Assembly: GCF_900188295.1 (NCBI RefSeq)
Contig: NZ_FZNM01000002.1
Span: forward strand, 1-64,000
Source of the DNA: Paracoccus sediminis
GTDB lineage: Bacteria; Pseudomonadota; Alphaproteobacteria; Rhodobacterales; Rhodobacteraceae
DNA: 64,000 bases
Reading direction: 5' to 3'
In this document: positions 36,078 to 44,542 of the stretch, in pieces
How the letters are laid out: each line of letters starts with the position of its first letter
Position numbering within the stretch: position 1 is the stretch's first letter
Made by a program: the position numbers and the translations under genes
Notes under the pieces: generated by a model
Databases searched by the model: none
Told to the model about the DNA's origin: nothing
The model's input: only the letters and a program-made list of their open reading frames with translations

Positions 36078-37370
36078 ATGGCCGACATCGCCACCCGCGT
36101 CTATAACCACAAATGGAAGATCGACCCGATCGTGCGGTCGCTGATCGACACCGATTTCTACAAGCTGCTGATGTGCCAGTCGATCTTTCGCAACCGGCCC
36201 GACACCACCGTCTGTTTCAGCCTGATAAACCGCACCCGGTCCATCCGTCTGGCCGACCTGATCGACGAGGGCGAGCTGCGCGAGCAACTGGACCATGTGC
36301 GCGGGCTGCGGCTGTCGCGGGGGGAATCGACCTGGCTGCGCGGCAACACCTTTTACGGCAAGCGGCAGATGTTCCGCCCCGACTTCATGGAGTTTCTGGA
36401 AAACCTGCGCCTGCCCCCCTATCAGCTGGAAAAGCGCGACGGCCAGTACGAACTGACCTTCGAGGGCAAGTGGCCCGAGGTGATGCTGTGGGAAATCCCG
36501 GCGCTTGCCATCCTGATGGAACTGCGGTCGCGTGCGGTCCTGTCGACCCTGGGCCGGTTCGAACTGCAAGTGCTTTATGCCCGCGCCATGACCCGGCTGT
36601 GGGAAAAGATCGAACGCCTGCGCGCCCTTCCCGACCTGCGCATCGCCGATTTCGGCACAAGGCGGCGGCACAGCTTTCTGTGGCAGGACTGGGCCGTCCA
36701 GGCCATGATCGAGGGTCTGGGAGAGGGTTTCACCGGCACGTCGAACTGCCTGATAGCCATGCGCCGCGACATCGAGGCGATCGGCACCAACGCCCACGAA
36801 CTGCCCATGGTCTATGCCGCCCTGGCCGACACGGACGCCGAACTGCGCCGCGCCCCCTATGAGGTTCTGGCCGACTGGCACGAGGAACACGACGGCAACC
36901 TGCGCATGATCCTGCCCGACACCTATGGGACCGAGGGTTTCCTCAAGGGCGCGCCCGACTGGCTGGCGGGCTGGACCGGCATCCGCATCGACAGCGGCGA
37001 TCCGGCGGCGGGCGCCGAAACCGCGATCCGCTGGTGGCGGGACCGGGGCGAGGATCCACGCCGCAAACTGGTCATCTTTTCGGACGGGCTGGATGTGGCC
37101 AAGATCGTGGAACTGCACCACCAGTTCCACGGCCGCGTCAAGGTCAGCTTTGGCTGGGGAACGCTGCTGACCAACGATTTCCGTGGCCTGGTGGCGGGCG
37201 ACGGGCTGGCGCCGTTCAGCCTGGTCTGCAAGGCCGTGTCGGCCGACGGCCGCCCCACCGTCAAGCTGTCGGACAACCCCGCCAAGGCCACCGGCCCGGC
37301 CGAGGAGATCGCGCGCTATCGCCGCATCTTCGGGTCGGGCCAGCAGGCGCCGCAGGAGGTGGTGGTCTGA
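36078..37370 (+). CDS. pncB: Nicotinate phosphoribosyltransferase
   Basis: Converts nicotinate, PRPP and ATP to nicotinate mononucleotide, the second step of the salvage route begun by PncA. The 430 residues include the family opening [29 protein letters not shown] with the active-site region, [12 protein letters not shown] with the phosphoribosyl contact, GIRIDSGDP, and [14 protein letters not shown] 36078 follows AGGAG. Stops only 6 bp from the convergent phosphate permease gene. Confidence 0.96.
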   Translation: MADIATRVYNHKWKIDPIVRSLIDTDFYKLLMCQSIFRNRPDTTVCFSLINRTRSIRLADLIDEGELREQLDHVRGLRLSRGESTWLRGNTFYGKRQMFRPDFMEFLENLRLPPYQLEKRDGQYELTFEGKWPEVMLWEIPALAILMELRSRAVLSTLGRFELQVLYARAMTRLWEKIERLRALPDLRIADFGTRRRHSFLWQDWAVQAMIEGLGEGFTGTSNCLIAMRRDIEAIGTNAHELPMVYAALADTDAELRRAPYEVLADWHEEHDGNLRMILPDTYGTEGFLKGAPDWLAGWTGIRIDSGDPAAGAETAIRWWRDRGEDPRRKLVIFSDGLDVAKIVELHHQFHGRVKVSFGWGTLLTNDFRGLVAGDGLAPFSLVCKAVSADGRPTVKLSDNPAKATGPAEEIARYRRIFGSGQQAPQEVVV

Positions 37371-37376
37371 CGGCCG

Positions 37377-38813
37377 TCAGATCCCCGTCAGCCACAGCAT
37401 CGCCAGACAGGACAATCCGCCCAGCAGCGCGGTGATCGGCACCGTGACGGCCCAGGCGGCGGTGATGGTGACGACATGGCTGCGCCGGATCAGCCGGCGG
37501 CGATGGCGTTCCTCGACCGGAAGATCGGCGCGTCCGGCATTGCCGCGGCGGTCCAGCAGTTCGCGCACGAAGCCCACCCCAAAGACCCCGCCGACCGCCA
37601 CATGGGTGGATGACACCGGCAGACCCCGGCTGGCCGCGATCATCACGATCATGGCCGTGGCCAGCGTGATGCAAAAGGCGCGGGCCGGGTTCAGGCGGGT
37701 GATCCCCCCGCCCACAACGGCGACAAGGCGGCGGCCGAACAGCACCCCGCCCGCCGCGATCATCGCGCCCGCCAAGGCCAGCAGCAGGATCGGCATCGGC
37801 AGCGCGCCGTCATGGGCGGGCGACAGGATCACCAGCACCGGCCCCGCCACGTTGCCCGCATCCCCCGCCCCGTGGGCGAAACCCATCATCACGGCGGCAA
37901 ACAGCAGCGGCTGGCCCAGGATGCGCTTCATGGGGGGCTTTCCGCTGCCGGCCCGGACCAGCACGTCGGCGACGCGCCGCCGCATCAGCAGCGCCGCGGC
38001 AAGGCCGGCGATCAGGCCCGGCACCAGCGCCTGGGGCATCGGCAGCGACAGCGCGGGCAGCAGGGTCGCGACAAAGGCGACGAACAGCCCGACCATGGCG
38101 CCGACCAGCGGCGGCAGCCAGAGGCGGGCCGCATGGCCGCGATCCGGCGCCTCGGCCACCTTGACGCGCAACAGGGCCAGAAGCGCCCCGGCCAGGACCG
38201 CCGCCGCCAAGGGCGTCAGGATCCAGGCCATGGCCATGGCCAGTATTCCGCCCCAGGACATCGCCTGCGATCCCGCCGCCGCCAGCCCGGCCCCTGCAAT
38301 TGCCCCGACGATGGAATGCGAGGTCGAGACGGGCAAGTTCGCGCCCGTCGCAACCGTGATCCAGCCCGCCGCCGCGATCAGCGCCGCCAGCATCACGATC
38401 TGCCCCCCCGATCCGCCAAGCACCGACACGTCCACGACCCCCTCGGCCAGGCGGTGCGTCACGGCGCCGCCTGCCAAGGCCGCGCCCGCGATTTCGGCCG
38501 CCGCCACCAGGGCCAGGCCCGGCCCGATGGCGATGGCCCCCGCGCCCACCGCCGGACCCAGAGAATTCGCAATGTCGTTCGCGCCGATGGACAGGCCCAG
38601 CCAGCCAGCCACGACAAGACCCGCGCCGATCGCGACGGTCCCCGGCTGCTGGCCGGTGATGCCCAAGGCCAGCAGGATCACCGCGACCGCCAGCAGGATC
38701 CCCGCGCCCAGGCGCAGCACGGGACGCAAGACGTGGAACTGCGCGGATTCGGCCAGGGTGATCCGTCCCAGATCCTTGTCGAGCACATGATATTGACGAT
38801 CCGGCCGGGTCAT
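37377..38813 (-). CDS. Inorganic phosphate permease (PiT family)
   Basis: Membrane transporter of 478 residues with about 11 helices and the duplicated PiT signatures: GLSIGANDIANSLGPAVGAG in the N half with NLPVSTSHSIVGAI, and FAHGAGDAGNVAGP with GLPVSSTHVAVGG in the C half. It is a low-affinity metal-phosphate symporter by family. The first 30 residues form a polar cytoplasmic extension seen in the alphaproteobacterial type. It starts 9 bp after the Nudix gene stop, so arfB-nudix-pit likely form one transcript. Confidence 0.92.
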   Translation of the reverse strand: MTRPDRQYHVLDKDLGRITLAESAQFHVLRPVLRLGAGILLAVAVILLALGITGQQPGTVAIGAGLVVAGWLGLSIGANDIANSLGPAVGAGAIAIGPGLALVAAAEIAGAALAGGAVTHRLAEGVVDVSVLGGSGGQIVMLAALIAAAGWITVATGANLPVSTSHSIVGAIAGAGLAAAGSQAMSWGGILAMAMAWILTPLAAAVLAGALLALLRVKVAEAPDRGHAARLWLPPLVGAMVGLFVAFVATLLPALSLPMPQALVPGLIAGLAAALLMRRRVADVLVRAGSGKPPMKRILGQPLLFAAVMMGFAHGAGDAGNVAGPVLVILSPAHDGALPMPILLLALAGAMIAAGGVLFGRRLVAVVGGGITRLNPARAFCITLATAMIVMIAASRGLPVSSTHVAVGGVFGVGFVRELLDRRGNAGRADLPVEERHRRRLIRRSHVVTITAAWAVTVPITALLGGLSCLAMLWLTGI

Positions 38814-38822
38814 CCCTGCATG

Positions 38823-39275
38823 TCAGCCGGGCATCGGCGGCAAGGCAAGCAGGATCCGTTTCAGGCCGGGTTCGACGACATGGCGCGCCGCGTCCTGCGG
38901 CGCGAACCAGCGGCGCTTGCGCTGCCCGGCTTCGGGAAAGTCGTCGTGCAGGCGGTCGGCATCCATCAGGAAGACCCGCACCTCGACCGGGACCGAATAG
39001 CCGCGATCCTGTTCCTTGTCATAGCGGTAGCGGCCGATTTCCTCGGGGTGGACACGGCCTTCGACGCCCGCTTCCTCCCAGGCCTCGGCGGCGGCGGCGC
39101 CGGGCAGGGTCTTGCCCTCCATGGGCCAGCCCTTCGGGATCACCCAGCGGCCGGTGCCCCGGCTGGTAATCAGAAGAACGTCGCCCGTCTTCCGGCACCG
39201 GCAGACCATCCCCATCTGCATGACTTGGGGGCGCCGTCCCATCAGGATGCCCAGAGACTGGCGGATCGCGTTCAT
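38823..39275 (-). CDS. Nudix hydrolase (diphosphoinositol phosphatase-like)
   Basis: Nudix-fold pyrophosphohydrolase of 150 residues. The box reads as G-WPMEG-K-TLPGAAA-AEAWEEAGV, so the catalytic E..EE metal ligands are kept, while the usual Arg before the first of these Glu is Ala. The PKGWPMEGK context is typical of DIPP-like Nudix enzymes of alphaproteobacteria. Actual substrate is unknown. The start overlaps the arfB stop (ATGA). Confidence 0.88.
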   Translation of the reverse strand: MNAIRQSLGILMGRRPQVMQMGMVCRCRKTGDVLLITSRGTGRWVIPKGWPMEGKTLPGAAAAEAWEEAGVEGRVHPEEIGRYRYDKEQDRGYSVPVEVRVFLMDADRLHDDFPEAGQRKRRWFAPQDAARHVVEPGLKRILLALPPMPG

Positions 39276-39694
39276 TCGCCGTCCTCCACCCGGCCGCGCA
39301 GGGTCTTGACCTCGGCGCGGGTGGCCTTGGCCTTCAGGCGGCGCATCTGGCTGCCCCAGGTGGGCTTGGTGGCGACCCTTGGCCGGGCCTTTTCGGTCGC
39401 GCGCCGGATCAGATCGGCCAGCCGTTCGCGGGCCAGTTCGCGGTTGCGGGCCTGGCTGCGGGTCTCCTGCGCCAGGATCACCACCGCGCCGTCCTTGGTC
39501 CAGCGCCGCCCGGCCAACCGTTCCAGGCGTCGCTTGACCGCATCGGACAGATTCGGGGACCGCGCGGCCTCGAACCGCAGTTCGACCGCGGTTTCGACCT
39601 TGTTGACGTTCTGGCCGCCCGGACCCTGGGATCGGGTGAACTGTTCGATCAGCTCCCACTCCTCGATCGTGATCGTGTTGTTGATATGCAGCAT
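39272..39694 (-). CDS. arfB: Alternative ribosome-rescue factor ArfB (peptidyl-tRNA hydrolase)
   Basis: Release-factor-like protein of 140 residues that frees stalled ribosomes. The catalytic GGQ lies at residues 26-28 (SQGPGGQNVNKVET), and the basic C-terminal tail (KPTWGSQMRRLKAKATRAEV) would enter the empty mRNA channel. The ATG ending at 39694 gives the standard MLHINNTITI start; an upstream ATG adds a six-residue extension. It heads the arfB-nudix-pit operon. Confidence 0.95.
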   Translation of the reverse strand: MLHINNTITIEEWELIEQFTRSQGPGGQNVNKVETAVELRFEAARSPNLSDAVKRRLERLAGRRWTKDGAVVILAQETRSQARNRELARERLADLIRRATEKARPRVATKPTWGSQMRRLKAKATRAEVKTLRGRVEDGE

Positions 39695-39782
39695 AGCTGC
39701 GGAATATGGCACGAATGCGCGCGGTGAAAAGCGCCACCGTTGATAAAACGCGAATCGTTAACAAAGGATTTCGATCGGCCCG

Positions 39783-40640
39783 TCAGGCGATCAGTCCGAT
39801 GCCACGGCTTTCGGGCCAATGGGCATGGGGCAGAACGGCCCCGTCCCGGCGGCTTTGCGCGACGCGCGACAGGTCGACATCGGCCATCACCCAGCCCGGC
39901 CGGTCCATGGGGCCTTCGGCGATGATCCCGGTTTCCGGCCAGAACCCGTCGGGCGGGCCATAGATCGCGGCCCGGCCCCGGTTTTCATCCAGCGCGGGCA
40001 TCCAGTCGCACGATCCGACAGTGGGCGCCTGCACCACGACGCACTGGCTTTCCAATGCGCGGGCCATGGCCCCGATCCGCACCCGGTTGAAACCCGCCAC
40101 CGTGTCGGTGCAACTGGGCACCAGCAGCAGTTCCACCCCCGCCTGCGCCAGCACCCGGCCCAGCAGCGGAAATTCGCTGTCATAGCAGATCAGGATGCCG
40201 ATCCGGCCAAGGGCGGTATCGAAAATCCGCAGGCCGGGGGCACCGGTGACGTGCCAGACCTCGCGTTCGAACCGGGTCATGATCTGCTTGTCCTGATGGC
40301 CGATAACGCCATCCCGCCCGTAAAGCACCGCGCGATTGACCGGGCGCGGCCCGTCGAACACCGGGCCTGACGCGCCAAGGATGTGACAGCCGTGGCGCGC
40401 GGCCAGTTCCAGATGCAGCGCATGGACCCGCGGCCAGTGCCGCGCCACCTCGTGCAGCGATGCCTCCAGATCCCCTGCCACGCCGCGCCCGCCCAAAGAG
40501 GCCAGTTCCATCGCGCCGTATTCGGGGAAAACCAGCAGGTCGGCCCCGGCGGCGTCCGCGACCCAGGCGGTCAGCTTGGCTTCGTAATCCGCGAAACGGT
40601 CGAACCAGTCGATCGGATAGGCGGCGGCGGCGATCTTCAC
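39783..40640 (-). CDS. Carbon-nitrogen hydrolase family protein (nitrilase superfamily)
   Basis: Amidase or nitrilase-fold enzyme of 285 residues. The Glu-Lys-Cys triad is visible: Glu in LVFPEYGAMEL, Lys in GHQDKQIMTRFE, Cys in IGILICYDSEFP. Specific substrate unknown; the coupled GNAT gene suggests action on an acylated or amide-containing small molecule. Starts with GTG overlapping the GNAT stop (GTGA). A longer frame upstream is not supported by the family's N terminus (KIAAAAYPIDW). Confidence 0.88.
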   Translation of the reverse strand: MKIAAAAYPIDWFDRFADYEAKLTAWVADAAGADLLVFPEYGAMELASLGGRGVAGDLEASLHEVARHWPRVHALHLELAARHGCHILGASGPVFDGPRPVNRAVLYGRDGVIGHQDKQIMTRFEREVWHVTGAPGLRIFDTALGRIGILICYDSEFPLLGRVLAQAGVELLLVPSCTDTVAGFNRVRIGAMARALESQCVVVQAPTVGSCDWMPALDENRGRAAIYGPPDGFWPETGIIAEGPMDRPGWVMADVDLSRVAQSRRDGAVLPHAHWPESRGIGLIA

Positions 40641-41221
40641 AGGCTGCGCATCCAGAATTGCAGGGGTTTTTCCGTCTCCGCGTCCTGATCCAGATCCTTC
40701 CACGAAAACCGCGCCAATACACCAGGCAACGGTTGGTATCCCCGCTTGCGCCAGAAACCGTCCAGCGGTCGGTAATCGGCGGGGCGGGCCGGGTGGCCGG
40801 CGGGGCGGATGACGCTGCAAAAGGCGCTGTGGGTCAGGCCAAGGCCACGGGCATGGGCTTCGCGCGCGTCGAAAAAGGCGTGCCCGATGCCCTGGCCACG
40901 ATAATCGGGCAGCAGCACCGATTCCGCGCAATAGAAGATCCGGTCCAGCGGCTCGGGCCGTTCGGCAAAGGCCGCCGCGAAATCGGCGGCGTGGTCGGCC
41001 ATCGGCGCCCCGGTCGCGGCGCCCACCACGCGGCCGCCGTCCATCGCCGCGACGACCACCGCGCCGGGCGACTGATAGGCGCGCAAGTAATCGCGTTCGT
41101 AATCGGCATTCCCGTCGTACAGATAGGGGAAATCGCGGAACACCCGGATGCGCAGACGCGCGACATCCTCCAGCGCGGCACCCAGCGCCTCGCCGGTCAG
41201 GACGCGGGTCGCGACGGTCAT
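40637..41221 (-). CDS. GNAT family N-acetyltransferase
   Basis: Acetyl-CoA-dependent acyltransferase of 194 residues with the GNAT core: VVVAAMDGGRVVGAATG (strand 2-3), ESVLLPDYRGQGIGHAFFDA with the R-G-x-G-I-G acetyl-CoA pyrophosphate loop, and a C-terminal GFWRKRGYQPL. Substrate unknown. It sits in a three-gene coupled set: its start overlaps the SnoaL-like stop and its stop overlaps the nitrilase start, which suggests a shared pathway or detoxification role. Confidence 0.88.
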   Translation of the reverse strand: MTVATRVLTGEALGAALEDVARLRIRVFRDFPYLYDGNADYERDYLRAYQSPGAVVVAAMDGGRVVGAATGAPMADHAADFAAAFAERPEPLDRIFYCAESVLLPDYRGQGIGHAFFDAREAHARGLGLTHSAFCSVIRPAGHPARPADYRPLDGFWRKRGYQPLPGVLARFSWKDLDQDAETEKPLQFWMRSL

Positions 41222-41619
41222 TGGCCGACCTGCCGCATCCAGTCGGCCAGGTTGTAATAGGTCGTGACCCGCGCGATCCGGCCGTCGCGGATGGTGAAGA
41301 ACGTCCCCGCAGGCAGGCGATAGGTCTGGCCCCTGGCCTCGGGCAGCCCCTCGTCGGTCTTCAGATAGATGCCGTTCACCGTGAATTCCGCCGCCGCGCG
41401 GTCGCCCGCCTCGTTGGCGAAGATCACCATGTCGGTCAGCGTTTCCTTGTAGCTGTCGCTCATATGGGCGCTGAATTCGGCGAACAGCGCCTTGCCGCGC
41501 CGGATCCGGCCCTCGTTCACATGATGTTCGATGTCGTCGTGCAGCAGGGCCAGCATGTCGTCGGTCCGGCCCGCGTTGAAGGCGTCGTAATAGGCGGCGA
41601 TCAGGGATTTCGTGTCCAT
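41218..41619 (-). CDS. SnoaL-like / ketosteroid isomerase-related protein
   Basis: NTF2-fold protein of 133 residues: N-terminal helix SLIAAYYDAFNAGRTDDMLAL, then DDIEHHVNEG and the beta-sheet segment RAAAEFTVNGIYLKTDEG, ending TTYYNLADWMRQV. Such proteins act as isomerases, cyclases or binding proteins; the substrate is unknown. The ATG ending at 41619 has an AGAGGG Shine-Dalgarno at good distance; an in-frame ATG eight codons earlier is the alternative. First gene of the SnoaL-GNAT-nitrilase operon. Confidence 0.85.
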   Translation of the reverse strand: MDTKSLIAAYYDAFNAGRTDDMLALLHDDIEHHVNEGRIRRGKALFAEFSAHMSDSYKETLTDMVIFANEAGDRAAAEFTVNGIYLKTDEGLPEARGQTYRLPAGTFFTIRDGRIARVTTYYNLADWMRQVGQ

Positions 41620-41759
41620 CTGGCCCTCTTGTGCGTTTGCCATCCGTCTAGCGCGGCGCGCGTCCGGCGTCACGTGGTCCGAAAGGACCAATGCCTTGAA
41701 AATCCGGGCCAAGCTGCTAGCCCTTGAACCAACCTTTTGCGCAAGAAGGATTCGCGCCC

Positions 41760-43148
41760 ATGACCGACACATCCAACCTTGGCTACCGTGAGATCACCTG
41801 TTTCAAAGCCTATGACGTGCGGGGCGAACTGGGCAAGAACCTGGACACCGATGTCGCCTATCGGATCGGCCGCGCCTTTGCGCAGGCGCGGGCGGCCAAA
41901 CGCGTGGTGGTGGGCCATGACAGCCGCGAGACCTCGCCCGAACTGGCGGCGGCGCTGATGGACGGTCTGACCGACGGCGGCGCCGACGTACTGTTCTTGG
42001 GTCTTGCGGGCACCGAGGAGGTGTATTTCCACACCGGATTCCACGACACCGATGGCGGGATCGAGGTGACGGCATCGCATAATCCCATTGAATACAACGG
42101 CATGAAGATCGTGGGCCGGGGATCGGCGCCGCTGGACCCGGCGACCGAACTGCCGCCCATCGTGGACCTGGCCACGGGCGGCAGTTTTGCCCCCGCCACC
42201 AAGGGCAGCGTCACCGATTTCAGCCATGCCCGTGCCGAATACGCCAGGGCGATGGCGGATTTCGTGGACGTGTCGGCGCTGAAGCCGATGAAGATCCTGG
42301 TCAACGCCGGCAACGGCACCGCCGGGCCGACCTTTGACGCGATTGCCGACGAACTGCTGGCGCGCGGGGCGCCGCTGACCTTCGTGCGGATGCACCATGA
42401 CGTGGACAGCAGCTTTCCGAACGGCATCCCGAACCCGCTGCTGGACGAGAACCAGCCCCCCACGGTCGAACGCATGAAGGCGGAAAAGGCCGATCTGGGC
42501 GTGGCTTGGGACGGCGATTTCGACCGCTGCTTCTTTTTCGACGAAAACGGCCGCTTCATTCCCGGCGAATACATCGTCGGCCTGCTGGGCGCGGCCTTCC
42601 TGGAAAAATCGCCTGGAGAGAAGGTGGTCCACGACCCCCGCGTCATCATGAACACCAAGGCGATGATCGAGGAAGCGGGCGGGCAGGCCGTCGTCAGCAA
42701 GACCGGCCACGCCTTCATCAAGCGCAAGATGCGCGACGTGGGCGCGATCTATGGCGGGGAAATGTCGGCGCATCATTATTTTCGCGACTTCTATTACTGC
42801 GACAGCGGCATGATCCCCTGGCTTCTGATGATCGAACTGCTGTCGCGCAAGGGCAAGACGCTGGCCGAACTGCTGGAGGAGCGGATGCGCCTGTATCCCT
42901 CGTCAGGAGAGACGAACTATCACATCGACGATCCGGACGCGGCGATTGCCCGGCTGATCGCAAAGTATGAACCGCAGGCCGATTCGCGCGACGATCTGGA
43001 CGGCGTGTCGCTGGACTTCGGCACCTGGCGCTTCAACCTGCGCAAGTCGAACACCGAACCCGTGGTGCGGCTGAACCTGGAATCCGACGGTGACGCGGAT
43101 CTGGTCAGGGAAAAGCAGGCGGAACTGGCCGCGCTGCTGAAAGGCTAG
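41760..43148 (+). CDS. Phosphomannomutase / phosphoglucomutase
   Basis: Alpha-D-phosphohexomutase of 462 residues (AlgC/ManB type), making mannose-1-phosphate or glucose-1-phosphate for sugar-nucleotide synthesis. Motifs: GVEVTASHNP-type phosphoserine loop (IEVTASHNPIEYNG), metal loop VAWDGDFDRCFFFD, sugar loop GGEMSAHHYF, and phosphate loop RKSNTEPVVRLN. ATG 41760 follows AAGAAGGA; an upstream in-frame ATG at 41724 has no such signal. It fits the surface-polysaccharide genes that follow. Its stop overlaps the convergent sulfotransferase stop (shared CTAG). Confidence 0.93.
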   Translation: MTDTSNLGYREITCFKAYDVRGELGKNLDTDVAYRIGRAFAQARAAKRVVVGHDSRETSPELAAALMDGLTDGGADVLFLGLAGTEEVYFHTGFHDTDGGIEVTASHNPIEYNGMKIVGRGSAPLDPATELPPIVDLATGGSFAPATKGSVTDFSHARAEYARAMADFVDVSALKPMKILVNAGNGTAGPTFDAIADELLARGAPLTFVRMHHDVDSSFPNGIPNPLLDENQPPTVERMKAEKADLGVAWDGDFDRCFFFDENGRFIPGEYIVGLLGAAFLEKSPGEKVVHDPRVIMNTKAMIEEAGGQAVVSKTGHAFIKRKMRDVGAIYGGEMSAHHYFRDFYYCDSGMIPWLLMIELLSRKGKTLAELLEERMRLYPSSGETNYHIDDPDAAIARLIAKYEPQADSRDDLDGVSLDFGTWRFNLRKSNTEPVVRLNLESDGDADLVREKQAELAALLKG

Positions 43149-44542
43149 GGCATCGGGTCGAAGCCGAAGGCGACGTAATCGCGCAGGTATGCCGCCTGCG
43201 CGGCGTCGATCAGCGTCCGGTCGCGCAGCGCGTCCGGCACCACGGCAGGCTCCAGCGTCTCCAGCCGGGCGTCCTCGATTCCCGCCGCATGGGCCAGATG
43301 GTGCAGATCCTCGGCCAGCCGATCCTCGCGCGCCAGCATGTCCGGCACGGCAAGACGGGCAAAGCCCGCCAGAATCTCGGTCTGGCTGGCCCACAGGGGA
43401 TGGGTCGGCAGGGATGTCTGGCCGTTGAGGTTCCGCCGCAGAAAGCCCAGGAATTCAGCAAAGGCCGCGATGCGCGCATCGCCCGTCAAGCCGGGCAGCC
43501 CATCCTCGGGCGGCAGGGCCACGCGGTGCAGCCGGCGCAGCAGGTCGCGCCGTTCGGAACTGCCGCGCGTCAGCAGGTGGTCAAAGGCATCCCAGGCCCG
43601 CACCAATGGATGCCGCAGGACCGAAAAGCTGCGATGGCCGGGGCGCGCGCGTTTCCATTGGCGCAAGGTGGATTGGGTGAAACCGCCTGCCGTCGGACCC
43701 AGCCGCGCCAGCCAGTCGCGCACCGCATGGCCCGGCCCGCCCCTGACCGGCATGAACAGCAGCCCGCGCCCGGCGTCCGAGGCGGCAAAGCCGGGGACGG
43801 CAGGCCCGCGCCGGGGTTCGAAACTGGGAATGCGGTGCAGCCCGAACGGGTCGATACCGGCCAGATCAGCCTGCATGGCATCGAAATTGGCGACCTTCTG
43901 CGCCAGTTCCTGCGGGTTCTGCGGCACCTGATCGCGGGCCGGTTCCACCCGGTCCAGATCGGTGCGGCCCAGCCAGTGCAGCAGCCCCGTCAAGACATCC
44001 CCATCGCGCAGGTCGTCGTAATCCAGATGGAACGCAGTCTGTCCCGTCGCCTGCAACCGGCGGGACAGATCCCGGCGAAACGCGTCGGCCGCCGCCAGCA
44101 TTCCGCGAAACGCGTCGCCGTCATAGGTGATGCGCGCGGGGATCGGCGTTTCGGTGGCGTTCAGCTTCCACTGGTTCGTATCCTGGGCCAGCCGGGTCGA
44201 GACATAGCTGTCCAGCGGGTTGCGCGTCAGGACGATCTTGGCGCAGCGGCGGTCCGCGATGATCGGCTCCAGCACGCGGGGATCGTGGTCGTGGAAATAC
44301 CGGAAACCCGGCAGATGCCCCGGCCTGTCGGTCAGCCGCGCCAGCAGCGCCAGCGGGTCGGCCTCGCGCGCGGCGCGGGTGATGCCCAGCATCTCGTCCT
44401 TGTCAGGCCAGCCCATCATATAGGGATTGAACGCCTCGCCAAAGCAGGTGACGCCGGTGACGGTGTTTAGCGTCGCCTCCAGCAGGTTCGACCCGGTGCG
44501 CATCCCGGCGAAGATGACGAAGCTGCGGAACCCCTTGGTCAT
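43145..44542 (-). CDS. Tandem sulfotransferase-like protein
   Basis: Protein of 465 residues. The N half is a PAPS-dependent sulfotransferase of the Stf0-like type: PAPS 5'-phosphosulfate loop GMRTGSNLL (13-21) and 3'-phosphate motif LTRNPLDSYVS (105-115). The C half appears to be a second, degenerate sulfotransferase-like unit: FMPVRGGPGHAVRDWL (263-278) resembles the loop but lacks its Lys/Ser, and LRHPLVRAWDAF (309-320) resembles the second motif. The acceptor is unknown; a surface glycan is likely from the neighbours. Coupled to the upstream glycosyltransferase gene by ATGA. Confidence 0.8.
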   Translation of the reverse strand: MTKGFRSFVIFAGMRTGSNLLEATLNTVTGVTCFGEAFNPYMMGWPDKDEMLGITRAAREADPLALLARLTDRPGHLPGFRYFHDHDPRVLEPIIADRRCAKIVLTRNPLDSYVSTRLAQDTNQWKLNATETPIPARITYDGDAFRGMLAAADAFRRDLSRRLQATGQTAFHLDYDDLRDGDVLTGLLHWLGRTDLDRVEPARDQVPQNPQELAQKVANFDAMQADLAGIDPFGLHRIPSFEPRRGPAVPGFAASDAGRGLLFMPVRGGPGHAVRDWLARLGPTAGGFTQSTLRQWKRARPGHRSFSVLRHPLVRAWDAFDHLLTRGSSERRDLLRRLHRVALPPEDGLPGLTGDARIAAFAEFLGFLRRNLNGQTSLPTHPLWASQTEILAGFARLAVPDMLAREDRLAEDLHHLAHAAGIEDARLETLEPAVVPDALRDRTLIDAAQAAYLRDYVAFGFDPMP

